Assembly (NCBI GenBank): GCA_902801625.1
Contig: CADCJI010000001.1
Coordinates: 1-64,000 of the forward strand
Length of the DNA: 64,000 nt
Origin: an uncultured Bacteroidia bacterium
GTDB taxonomy: Bacteria > Bacteroidota > Bacteroidia > Bacteroidales > F082
Direction of reading: 5' to 3'
Positions 9,233 to 15,920 of this stretch are shown piece after piece; position 1 is the first letter of the stretch, and every line of letters starts with the position of its first letter. A program made the translations under genes and the position numbers. The notes below the pieces were generated by a model, which searched no databases, was not told the DNA's origin, and worked only from the letters and a program-made list of their open reading frames with translations.

Positions 9233-9276
9233 GTCAATAAAAGGATTTTTGTTTTTGTTATTCCCAAAAATGTCAT

Positions 9277-9284
9277 TACTTTTG
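9277..9284 (+). promoter_or_regulatory. Promoter -7 box TACTTTTG
   Basis: Matches TAnnTTTG and lies about 60 bases upstream of the ATG at 9346. It directly follows the repeat cluster. Confidence 0.6.
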
Positions 9285-9345
9285 CAGGGCTAAACCTTTG
9301 TTATGTAATGGCACCTTGAATGATTCATAACCAAACCTTACACCA

Positions 9346-10005
9346 ATGAAAAAGACAATATTATCCACTTTGGTTTTGCTCATCATCATGATGATGGGAG
9401 CCACTTCAGTCAACGCACAAAACGACAATACCATGAACAATTCAACCACTAAAATTCAAGACGGCAAAGTGAGCATCGAGTCCATTCCGGCCACCCTCGA
9501 TGAGTTCAAAGCCCTGCAAGCCGAGCTGGGCACCACACCCGAAGGCTGCATCATGCTGCAACTCGTGGCCATGGAAATGTATCGCCGCGACAAGAACGTT
9601 GGCCAAGAATGCCTGAGTCTCAACAACACGAGCACCAACCTCTCATCGGTGACACGCCGTTTGAACGAACTGTATCGCCCGAACGACTCTTATGCCAGAC
9701 CCTATCTGGTATCAGCGTGCTTCAAAGGGGCAACGCCCGCCAACGGCTACAATCCTACCAAACCCTTCACCATCGAATTGCGTAGAGACCCTGTCCGTCC
9801 CAACGACGAACGCTCACAGATGCTGAGAGGCTATGTGAAATACTTCCAGCTCTATAGCGACGGCTGGGATACCCATTGGCGCAACGTCGAAGTGGTGCAG
9901 CAGCAAGGCGACCCATACTATCGCGTCTCCAACTGCCCCGCCATCCTTACCCAGTGCAAGGAAATCGATTTCGACGCCACGGACGAATGGCATGGTCTGG
10001 AATAA
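9346..10005 (+). CDS. Secreted protein of unknown function
   Basis: 219 aa with a clear signal peptide (hydrophobic LVLLIIMMMGATSVNA, cleavage near AQN). The mature part is soluble. It contains a Lys/Glu-rich start (SIESIPATLDEFKALQAELG), a helix with EGCIMLQLVAMEMYRRD and a C-terminal half rich in Tyr/Trp/Asp. Similar proteins are common in Bacteroidales but I cannot assign a function. It has its own promoter and is followed by a repeat before the S46 peptidase gene. Confidence 0.65.
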   Translation: MKKTILSTLVLLIIMMMGATSVNAQNDNTMNNSTTKIQDGKVSIESIPATLDEFKALQAELGTTPEGCIMLQLVAMEMYRRDKNVGQECLSLNNTSTNLSSVTRRLNELYRPNDSYARPYLVSACFKGATPANGYNPTKPFTIELRRDPVRPNDERSQMLRGYVKYFQLYSDGWDTHWRNVEVVQQQGDPYYRVSNCPAILTQCKEIDFDATDEWHGLE

Positions 10006-10020
10006 TGAAATCTACACAAC

Positions 10021-10117
10021 GATGGCCTATGGCTAATGACTATGGCAACTTCACCCAAGGCATAAAAGTTCCCCATATTGTTGAAGTAGCCATAGTCATA
10101 GGCCATTAGCCATAGTC
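10021..10117. repeat. Imperfect inverted repeat of GGCCTATGGC-type words
   Basis: The left arm GGCCTATGGCTAATGACTAT and the right arm built of GTAGCCATAGTCATAGGCC words flank about 35 bases. The architecture is that of the 636 element but the words differ. It is followed by a run of ATTCAACA units before the S46 gene. Confidence 0.65.
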
Positions 10118-10162
10118 CAAACAGTTCAACAATTCAACAATTCAACGATTCAACAACACCCA

Positions 10163-12301
10163 ATGAAACGCATCACATTATTAATCACCTTCATCCTCAC
10201 GCTCTCCATCGGCATCGCCAAGGCCGGCGAAGGCATGTGGATTCCCATGCTGCTGCAATACAACGAGAAAGAAATGCAGGAGATGGGCATGAAAATCACC
10301 GCTGACGACATCTATTCCATTAATCACAGTAGCTTGAAGGACGCCATCGTGCTCTTTGGCGGCGGCTGCACGGGCGAGATCGTCAGCGACCAAGGCCTGC
10401 TGCTCACCAACCACCACTGCGGTTTCGACTACATCCAGAAACACAGCTCGGTGGAGCATGATTATCTCACTAATGGCTTCTGGGCCATGAACCGTGGCGA
10501 GGAGCTGCCCTGCCCTGGCCTCAGTGTCGTTTTCTTGCGCGAGATGCGCGACGTGACTGAGAAGGTGCTGCATGGCATCACCCCCGACACCCCTGAAGAC
10601 GAGCGCCAGGCCAAAATCGACGAGAACATGAAGAAAATCATCGCCACCGTCGAGAAGGAGACCCCATATAAAGTCAGCATCAAGCCGTTCTTCTTGGGCA
10701 ACGAGTACTACCTGCTGCTCAACGAGGTCTACACCGATGTGCGACTCGTGGGCTGCCCGCCAAGCAACATCGGCAAGTTTGGCGGTGACACCGACAACTG
10801 GGTTTGGCCCCGCCACACGGGCGACTTCAGCATCTTCCGCGTCTATGCCGACAAGGACGGTCACCCGGCTGTGTACGATAAGGATAATGTGCCTTACAAG
10901 CCCGCCAAGCACCTCGACATCTCGCTGAAAGGCGCCGAAGAGGGCGACTTCGCCTTCGTGTTCGGCTATCCTGCCCGCACCAACGAATACCTGCCTGCCG
11001 TAGCCGTCGACCAGGAGGCCAACCTCATCGACCCCATCACCGTTGACCTGCGTGGCAAGGTGCTCGACATCTACAACAAATACCAGGAACAAGATCCCAA
11101 GGTGCGCATCCAGTATGCCTCCAAGCATGCCGGACTCGGCAACGGCTGGAAGAAGTGGATGGGCGTGACCGAAGGCATTAATCACTTCCATGGCGTGGAG
11201 AAGAAGCAAGCCTTTGAGAAAGACTTCCAGGAATGGGCTTTGGGCGCGCGTAACCGCTACATGTACATCGACCTGCTGAAAGACTTCGAGAAAAACTACA
11301 AGGAACTCGAGCCTTATCAGTTAGCTTACACATACATGGCCGAAGCGGGACTGCGCATCGAATTGGTCACTTTCGCGGGTCGTTTTGCCAAGCTCTCTGA
11401 GGTGACCAAGGACACCCCGCAGGAAGACATCGACCGCATAATCCACCAGTTGAAAGGCACTGCCGCCAGTTTCTTCAAGGACTATTACGAGCCCATCGAC
11501 CGCGAGGTGGCCGTCATGACACTCAACGAATACCTGAAAGCCCAGCCTGCCGACTTCCGCCCCGCCTTCCTCAACGACATCAAGGATGTGAACGAATTTG
11601 TCGACAAACTCTTCGCCAAGTCCATGTTTAAGGACGAGGAAAAGGTGAACGAGTTGTTGAACGACTTCAAGCCCGGCAAAGCCAAGAAACTGGTCAAAGA
11701 CCCTGCTTTGCAGGTTTACCAGAGCTTGATTGACTTCTATCGCGACAATGTCTATGAGCACATCTCGAGCATCAACAAAGCCAACGACCGCCTGCGCCGC
11801 ATCTACATGAAAGGCCAGATGGACATGCAGCCCGAGAAGCGCCTCTTCCCCGACGCCAATTTCACGCTGCGTGTCACCTATGGCAAGATCGAAGGCTTCA
11901 AGCCGCAGGACGGCAAGACCTACCGCCACTTCACCACGCTCGAGGGCATCATGCAGAAGGAGAACCCCGACATCTACGACTATGTGGTGGAGCCGCGCCT
12001 GAAAGAGCTGTACAACAACAAGGACTACGGCCGCTATGCCGACAAGGACGGCACTATGCACGTGGCCTTCACCGCCAGCGTACACACCACGGGCGGCAAC
12101 TCAGGCAGCCCCATCTTGAATGCTGAAGGCCAGCTCCTCGGCCTCAACTTCGACCGCTGCTGGGAAGGCACGATGAGCGACCTCATCTACGACCCCGACA
12201 TCTGCCGCAACATCAGCGTCGACATCCGCTATGTGCTCTTCATCATCGACAAGTTTGCCGGTGCAGGGCATCTCATTGACGAGATGACGATTGTGGAATA
12301 A
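10163..12301 (+). CDS. S46 family dipeptidyl-peptidase, DPP11-like
   Basis: 712 aa, secreted or periplasmic serine exopeptidase that releases dipeptides from peptide N-termini, feeding amino-acid fermentation in asaccharolytic Bacteroidales. Signal peptide at residues 1-21 (ends AKAGEG). Catalytic blocks: LTNHHCGFDY (His85), WPRHTGDFS (Asp221) and TTGGNSGSPILN (Ser647). The S1 pocket residue in FDRCWEG is Arg665. By analogy with Porphyromonas DPP11, an arginine at this place selects Asp/Glu at P1, whereas DPP7 has glycine. Length matches the family. The gene ends in a shared terminator with the convergent BspA-like gene. Family firm; specificity inferred. Confidence 0.9.
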   Translation: MKRITLLITFILTLSIGIAKAGEGMWIPMLLQYNEKEMQEMGMKITADDIYSINHSSLKDAIVLFGGGCTGEIVSDQGLLLTNHHCGFDYIQKHSSVEHDYLTNGFWAMNRGEELPCPGLSVVFLREMRDVTEKVLHGITPDTPEDERQAKIDENMKKIIATVEKETPYKVSIKPFFLGNEYYLLLNEVYTDVRLVGCPPSNIGKFGGDTDNWVWPRHTGDFSIFRVYADKDGHPAVYDKDNVPYKPAKHLDISLKGAEEGDFAFVFGYPARTNEYLPAVAVDQEANLIDPITVDLRGKVLDIYNKYQEQDPKVRIQYASKHAGLGNGWKKWMGVTEGINHFHGVEKKQAFEKDFQEWALGARNRYMYIDLLKDFEKNYKELEPYQLAYTYMAEAGLRIELVTFAGRFAKLSEVTKDTPQEDIDRIIHQLKGTAASFFKDYYEPIDREVAVMTLNEYLKAQPADFRPAFLNDIKDVNEFVDKLFAKSMFKDEEKVNELLNDFKPGKAKKLVKDPALQVYQSLIDFYRDNVYEHISSINKANDRLRRIYMKGQMDMQPEKRLFPDANFTLRVTYGKIEGFKPQDGKTYRHFTTLEGIMQKENPDIYDYVVEPRLKELYNNKDYGRYADKDGTMHVAFTASVHTTGGNSGSPILNAEGQLLGLNFDRCWEGTMSDLIYDPDICRNISVDIRYVLFIIDKFAGAGHLIDEMTIVE

Positions 12302-12336
12302 AAAATTAGGCGGTCACTAACGACCGCCTAATTTTT
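12302..12336. terminator. Bidirectional terminator
   Basis: Stem AAAATTAGGCGGTC / GACCGCCTAATTTT with a short ACTAAC loop, A-run on one side and T-run on the other, exactly between the stops of two convergent genes. Confidence 0.85.
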
Positions 12337-12338
12337 TG

Positions 12339-13529
12339 TTAGTCATTTACCATAACCCGTTTGGTCACCATTCCTTTATCCGTTTGGATGCCGACGAAAT
12401 AAAGCCCCGCATCGTGAGGGCTGAAATCGTACTCAAAGCTGTTGCCGCTGGCTGATGTTTCAAACAGCTTTTCTCCCAACAGGTTGTAAACGCTGACGGC
12501 TACGATGTTTTCGGCCTCGATTCTGATTGTCCCATTGGTCGGGTTGGGATAAACGGTGGACATCTCCTCGTCAAGCTCGGGCACAATGCTGCAGTCTTCG
12601 ACAATCGTGGGGAAATAGCCATGCCAATCCGAGTTTTGGTAGGCGGGAATGCAGTGGCAAGACACGGTGAGCGTTGTGCAGTTGCACCCCTCAAACACCT
12701 CTTCGTATGAAAACACGGGCGGCACGGTAGCCAAGGAAGTGACTTCTGTAAATCCGCTGCAATGGTAGAACGCCATCCCACCAATGCTTTCCAATGTGTT
12801 TCCAAGGGTCAGTTTGCCCGTAAATCCGCAGTTTTTGAAGGCACTGGGTTCAATGCATTTCACAGAATTCGGGATGGTCAGGTCGCCGGTGAAGCCCGTG
12901 CAACCCCAGAAGGCGGATGTGCCGATGGAGGTCACGGCATCGCCGAGGGTCAAGCTGGTGAATTTGTTGCACTTATAGAACGCCGCCACCTCGATGCGAT
13001 TCAAGGCATTGCCGATGGTCAGTGCGCCGTCGAACCCCGTGCAACCATAGAATGCAGCAATCCCTAAGAACCTCACGGAATTGGGGATGGTCAGCGAACC
13101 GGTCATGCCTTTGCAACCATAGAATGCAGCGGGTCCGATGGTGTCCACGGAGCTGCCCAGGTCCACTGAAGTCAGTCCGCTACAGGCCAAGAAAGCGTTT
13201 TCGCCGATATAGGTCACCGTGTTGGGAATGGTCAAGTGACCACTCAGTTTTCCGCACGAGATGAAAGCGTTCTTTTGGATCCGGGTCACGGTATAGTTGT
13301 TTCCGTTATAGGTGATGCTGGTCGGGAGACTTAATTCGCCACTTACCCCAGAGGCGTCAACATGACATACCAGCGTGGCCGAAACGCCGTCGCCATTGAG
13401 TTGGTATAGGAAATCCCCAACGGTGAAGACCTCTTGTGCGAGCAGGTGTGTCGTTCCCATAACACCCAGAAAAAGAACGGATAAGACGGCGCGTGCTGCT
13501 ATTCTACATAAGGATAAAGTGTTTTTCAT
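12339..13529 (-). CDS. BspA-type leucine-rich repeat surface protein with T9SS sorting domain
   Basis: 396 aa. The signal peptide ends near HLLAQE. Residues about 55-295 are LRR_5 repeats of the form LTIPNSVxxIGxxAFYGCxG. The C-terminus (about 325-396) is a type A T9SS sorting domain: VYPNPTNGTIRIE, VSVYNLLGEKLF, AGLYFVGIQT, TKRVMVND. BspA-like proteins are adhesins or host/polysaccharide-binding surface proteins. The T9SS domain implies export across the outer membrane and attachment there. It converges on the S46 gene and is followed upstream by a repeat element. Confidence 0.88.
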   Translation of the reverse strand: MKNTLSLCRIAARAVLSVLFLGVMGTTHLLAQEVFTVGDFLYQLNGDGVSATLVCHVDASGVSGELSLPTSITYNGNNYTVTRIQKNAFISCGKLSGHLTIPNTVTYIGENAFLACSGLTSVDLGSSVDTIGPAAFYGCKGMTGSLTIPNSVRFLGIAAFYGCTGFDGALTIGNALNRIEVAAFYKCNKFTSLTLGDAVTSIGTSAFWGCTGFTGDLTIPNSVKCIEPSAFKNCGFTGKLTLGNTLESIGGMAFYHCSGFTEVTSLATVPPVFSYEEVFEGCNCTTLTVSCHCIPAYQNSDWHGYFPTIVEDCSIVPELDEEMSTVYPNPTNGTIRIEAENIVAVSVYNLLGEKLFETSASGNSFEYDFSPHDAGLYFVGIQTDKGMVTKRVMVND

Positions 13530-13589
13530 AAAGATTTACAAAGTTTATAGATTTGACACGAACCCCAAAGACTATGACCTTTTTTGGCC

Positions 13590-13675
13590 TCTAGCTTCTG
13601 GCAGCTTATCGAATAGATTAAGAGTTTACTTCTATCGTTGAGCTGCCAGTAGCCAATAGCTAGTAGCCAGAAGCA
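13590..13675. repeat. Imperfect inverted repeat of AGCTTCTGGCAGC words
   Basis: Left arm CTAGCTTCTGGCAGCTTA, right arm GAGCTGCCAGTAGCC followed by AATAGCTAGTAGCCAGAAGC. Same family as 636-745. It occupies the spacer between the BspA-like gene and DUF937. Confidence 0.7.
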
Positions 13676-13684
13676 AAAACATTA

Positions 13685-14221
13685 CTACTTCCCGAAGATA
13701 CTCCCCAGGCCGCCCAGGATGCTGCCCAAACCGCCTGTGTTGCTCTTGCCGCTCGACGACATGCCGCCCAGAATCATGCCTAGCATGCTCTCCAGTCCAG
13801 CTGCGTTAGTGCCGCTGCTTTGCTGTCCTTTACCCAGCAAGGCGAGCAAACTGGGGGCGATGGAGGCGAGGATGCTACCCACTGCGTTGGAGCCCACGCC
13901 CGTGTTTTTGGAGATGCCGCCCAGTATGGAAGAAAGGTTGCCGCCAAAGATATGACTCAGGATCTTGTTGCCATCGGTGAGGTCGGCGGCTTTCAGGTTG
14001 TTGACGATGTTGCCCGCGTTGCCGGCATGGTAGCCGAGGGCATCGGCCAAGGAGGCCGCGCCAGCTTGCGAGGAAGCGTTCTTCTGCATCGCGCCTAACA
14101 GATAAGGCAGGGCTGCGGTGACGACCGAAGACACTTGCTTTTGGTCGATTTTGAGGTTTTGCGAGATGGCGTCGATGGCATCATTGCCCGTCAAAGCGCC
14201 TAAGATGTTCGTTATGTCCAT
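13685..14221 (-). CDS. DUF937 family protein
   Basis: 178 aa. Start at ATG 14221 (MDITNILGALTGNDAIDAIS); the longer open frame upstream runs through the promoter region and is not used. Gly/Ser/Leu-rich with the DUF937 layout: an N-terminal helical part (KQVSSVVTAALPYLLGAMQKN), the ILSHIFGGN block, then Gly-rich repeats of GLGSILGGLGSIFGK type at the end. Function unknown; YidB-like members are cytosolic. It is transcribed divergently from the flavodoxin gene with its own TATTTTTG box. Confidence 0.8.
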   Translation of the reverse strand: MDITNILGALTGNDAIDAISQNLKIDQKQVSSVVTAALPYLLGAMQKNASSQAGAASLADALGYHAGNAGNIVNNLKAADLTDGNKILSHIFGGNLSSILGGISKNTGVGSNAVGSILASIAPSLLALLGKGQQSSGTNAAGLESMLGMILGGMSSSGKSNTGGLGSILGGLGSIFGK

Positions 14222-14295
14222 GGTAATCAGTTTATAATTGATAATTGATAATTGAGAATTATTCAGTTGTTCAGTTATTGGGTTGTCGCACCTTG

Positions 14296-14344
14296 CAAAA
14301 ATAGCAAAGGAAATCGACATACCGAAAAAAAAAGTGTATTTTTG
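14296..14344. promoter_or_regulatory. Divergent promoters for DUF937 and the exported flavodoxin
   Basis: TATTTTTG on the minus strand (14303 to 14296) and TATTTTTG on the plus strand (14337-14344) lie back to back, each the right distance from its gene. Confidence 0.65.
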
Positions 14345-14370
14345 TGGACGAAATTCAAATCCTACTACGA

Positions 14371-14985
14371 ATGAAAAAGATAGCATTATTGATTGTCCTT
14401 GCAGCGATGACGCTTGGTGCCTCGGCTCAAGACTGCTGCTCGAAGGCAAAGAACGACTCGAAAAAAGACTGCTGTGCAAAGTCAAATGAAACCAAACAAT
14501 GTAAAAACATGAAAGCATTAGTGACCTATTTCTCGGCTTCGGGCGTGACCCGCAATGCCGCCAACGAACTGGCTAGCATCATTGGTGCCGACCTCTTCGA
14601 AATCACCCCTGAAAAGCTCTACACCGACGCCGACCTCAACTGGCGCGACAAGAAATCGCGTTCGACCATCGAGATGAACGACAAGAGCTCGCGTCCGGCC
14701 CTCAAGGACGGCGGCAAGGTGAAGAACCTCGCCCAGTATGACGTGGTGTATGTCGGTTTCCCCATCTGGTGGTACACCGCCCCGACCATCATCAACACCT
14801 TCCTCGAGGCCAACGACTTCACGGGCAAGACCATCGTGCCTTTTGCCACCTCGGGTGGGAGCAGCATCGACCAGGCCTGCAAGGACCTCAAGGCTGCCTA
14901 TCCGAAGTACAAGTTCGGTGACGGCAAGCTCTTGAACCGCATCAACAAGGCCGACATCGAGAAGTGGGCCGCGACGGTGAAATAA
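14371..14985 (+). CDS. Exported flavodoxin with a cysteine-rich N-terminal linker
   Basis: 204 aa. Start ATG 14371 gives a signal peptide (MKKIALLIVLAAMTLGASAQ), then a short Cys/Lys-rich segment (DCCSKAKNDSKKDCCAKSNE, then KQCKN) and a flavodoxin-like domain. That domain has VTYFSASGVTRNAANELA (phosphate-binding loop region), DVVYVGFPIWWYTAPTIIN and PFATSGGSSID. Flavodoxins carry FMN and shuttle electrons. Placement outside the cytoplasm and five cysteines in CC/CC/C spacing before the fold are unusual and suggest metal binding or a disulfide/redox tether (inference). It is transcribed from its own promoter. Confidence 0.82.
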   Translation: MKKIALLIVLAAMTLGASAQDCCSKAKNDSKKDCCAKSNETKQCKNMKALVTYFSASGVTRNAANELASIIGADLFEITPEKLYTDADLNWRDKKSRSTIEMNDKSSRPALKDGGKVKNLAQYDVVYVGFPIWWYTAPTIINTFLEANDFTGKTIVPFATSGGSSIDQACKDLKAAYPKYKFGDGKLLNRINKADIEKWAATVK

Positions 14986-15040
14986 ACCTCAGGCACAAGC
15001 CCTCGATGAAATTCCCTTAGGGAAAAGGAACAATTAATAT

Positions 15041-15091
15041 TAGCGGCGGCTTGTAACGTTTACCATCTGTAAGCGTTACCTGCCGCCGCTG
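15041..15091. repeat. Long hairpin, arms AGCGGCGGC / GCCGCCGCT
   Basis: The inner stem GTAACG/CGTTAC around a TTTACC-containing loop makes a strong nested hairpin. It resembles the element at 15648-15686, which has the same loop words but other arms. It lies downstream of the flavodoxin gene. Confidence 0.65.
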
Positions 15092-15121
15092 TAATCTCCA
15101 TTTTCGGAGGAAATCTCCTAC

Positions 15122-15160
15122 GGCGACAGCGTGAAGACGCAGAAAGTGGTTGTGAAATAA
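15122..15160 (+). pseudogene. Remnant of a T9SS C-terminal sorting domain
   Basis: Thirteen codons read GDSVKTQKVVVK-stop, almost the same ending as the T9SS cargo at 18.5 kb (GSDVKTQKIVVR-stop). No start or upstream coding frame of useful length belongs to it. It looks like the last codons of a deleted secreted-protein gene. Confidence 0.5.
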
Positions 15161-15175
15161 TGTTAGGTTAACTAG

Positions 15176-15238
15176 CTATTGGCAGCTCAACGAAAGAAAC
15201 AAGTTGTGAGGCTGCCAGAAGCCAAGGGCCAAAAGCAA
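15176..15238. repeat. Imperfect inverted repeat of TTGGCAGC words
   Basis: Left arm CTAGCTATTGGCAGCTCA, right arm GAGGCTGCCAGAAGCCAAGG. Third copy of the 636-745 family, lying in the spacer before the small secreted protein. Confidence 0.65.
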
Positions 15239-15286
15239 AAAATAGTAAAAAAAACAAAAAAAAGTTCAACGTATCATATTAATTAC

Positions 15287-15294
15287 TATTTTTG
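15287..15294 (+). promoter_or_regulatory. Promoter -7 box TATTTTTG
   Basis: Matches TAnnTTTG, 51 bases before the ATG at 15346. Confidence 0.6.
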
Positions 15295-15345
15295 CGGCTT
15301 GAATGTGGAATAAAAAATCAACTAATCAACACTGAATATCTGAAA

Positions 15346-15606
15346 ATGAAGAAATTAGCATTGACAATCGCTGTCGTTCTTACAATGGGATTGAGTGTCT
15401 ACGCGCAAGATGGTGGCCTGTTGAATAGAGGTGTCTCGTTCGATAAACAGGATAGAAGTTTAATAAAAGGGGATGAACCCCCTATCCCTCCTGGTGGACA
15501 CGGCTTAACAGGAAATCAGCCTGGAGCACCTTTGGGAAGTGGCGTTGCTGTGTTGCTCGGCCTTGGCGTAGCATATCTCGTTGGTAAGAAACGTAACGAA
15601 GAATAA
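15346..15606 (+). CDS. Small secreted protein with Pro/Gly stretch and C-terminal membrane anchor
   Basis: 86 aa. Start ATG 15346 (MKKLALTIAVVLTMGLSVYA) gives a signal peptide. The mature chain is short and ends with PPIPPGGHGLTGNQPGAPLG, a hydrophobic helix (GSGVAVLLGLGVAYLVG) and the basic tail KKRNEE. This tripartite ending (Pro/Gly motif, helix, basic cluster) has the layout of a protein-sorting signal, but I do not recognise a named family. It has its own promoter and lies beside a large T9SS cargo gene. Confidence 0.65.
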   Translation: MKKLALTIAVVLTMGLSVYAQDGGLLNRGVSFDKQDRSLIKGDEPPIPPGGHGLTGNQPGAPLGSGVAVLLGLGVAYLVGKKRNEE

Positions 15607-15647
15607 TAAATTCCCACTTTTAGGGAAGAGGAGTTCGCTCCTTTATT

Positions 15648-15686
15648 TAGTTAGAGCTTGTGGTGTTTACCTAGCGTAAATGCCAC
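15648..15686. repeat. Hairpin AGCTTGTGG / CCACAAGCT with TTTACC loop
   Basis: Outer arms AGCTTGTGG and CCACAAGCT, inner TTTAC/GTAAA. Same layout and loop words as 15041-15091 with different arms. It may terminate transcription of the small gene. Confidence 0.65.
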
Positions 15687-15860
15687 AAGCTATAGTTGTT
15701 TATTTATCTTTATAAATTACCCCATCTCCCTCACCAAATTACCGTTGCTTTTATAGTAGCTGTAAAGTTTTTTTCTCGTATAAATTGTATGAAAAATACC
15801 ATTGGCGCAGGCTTGTGGCATTTTTTTTTGCCAAAATATTGTCATGTAAAGATTTATCCC

Positions 15861-15868
15861 TATATTTG
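15861..15868 (+). promoter_or_regulatory. Promoter -7 box TATATTTG
   Basis: Matches TAnnTTTG, 52 bases before the chosen ATG at 15921. Confidence 0.6.
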
Positions 15869-15920
15869 CACGCCATTTTTTGTTAAACAACTGAACAACT
15901 GTTATTTAAATTTATACATT

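Noticed and set aside
10181-11209. 342-aa open frame antisense to the S46 peptidase gene
   Set aside because: Shadow of a strongly coding GC-rich gene; the translation is V/H/D-rich without any family motif.
13685-14518. 277-aa version of the DUF937 protein
   Set aside because: The first 99 residues would run through two promoters and overlap the flavodoxin start; the conserved N-terminus begins at 14221.
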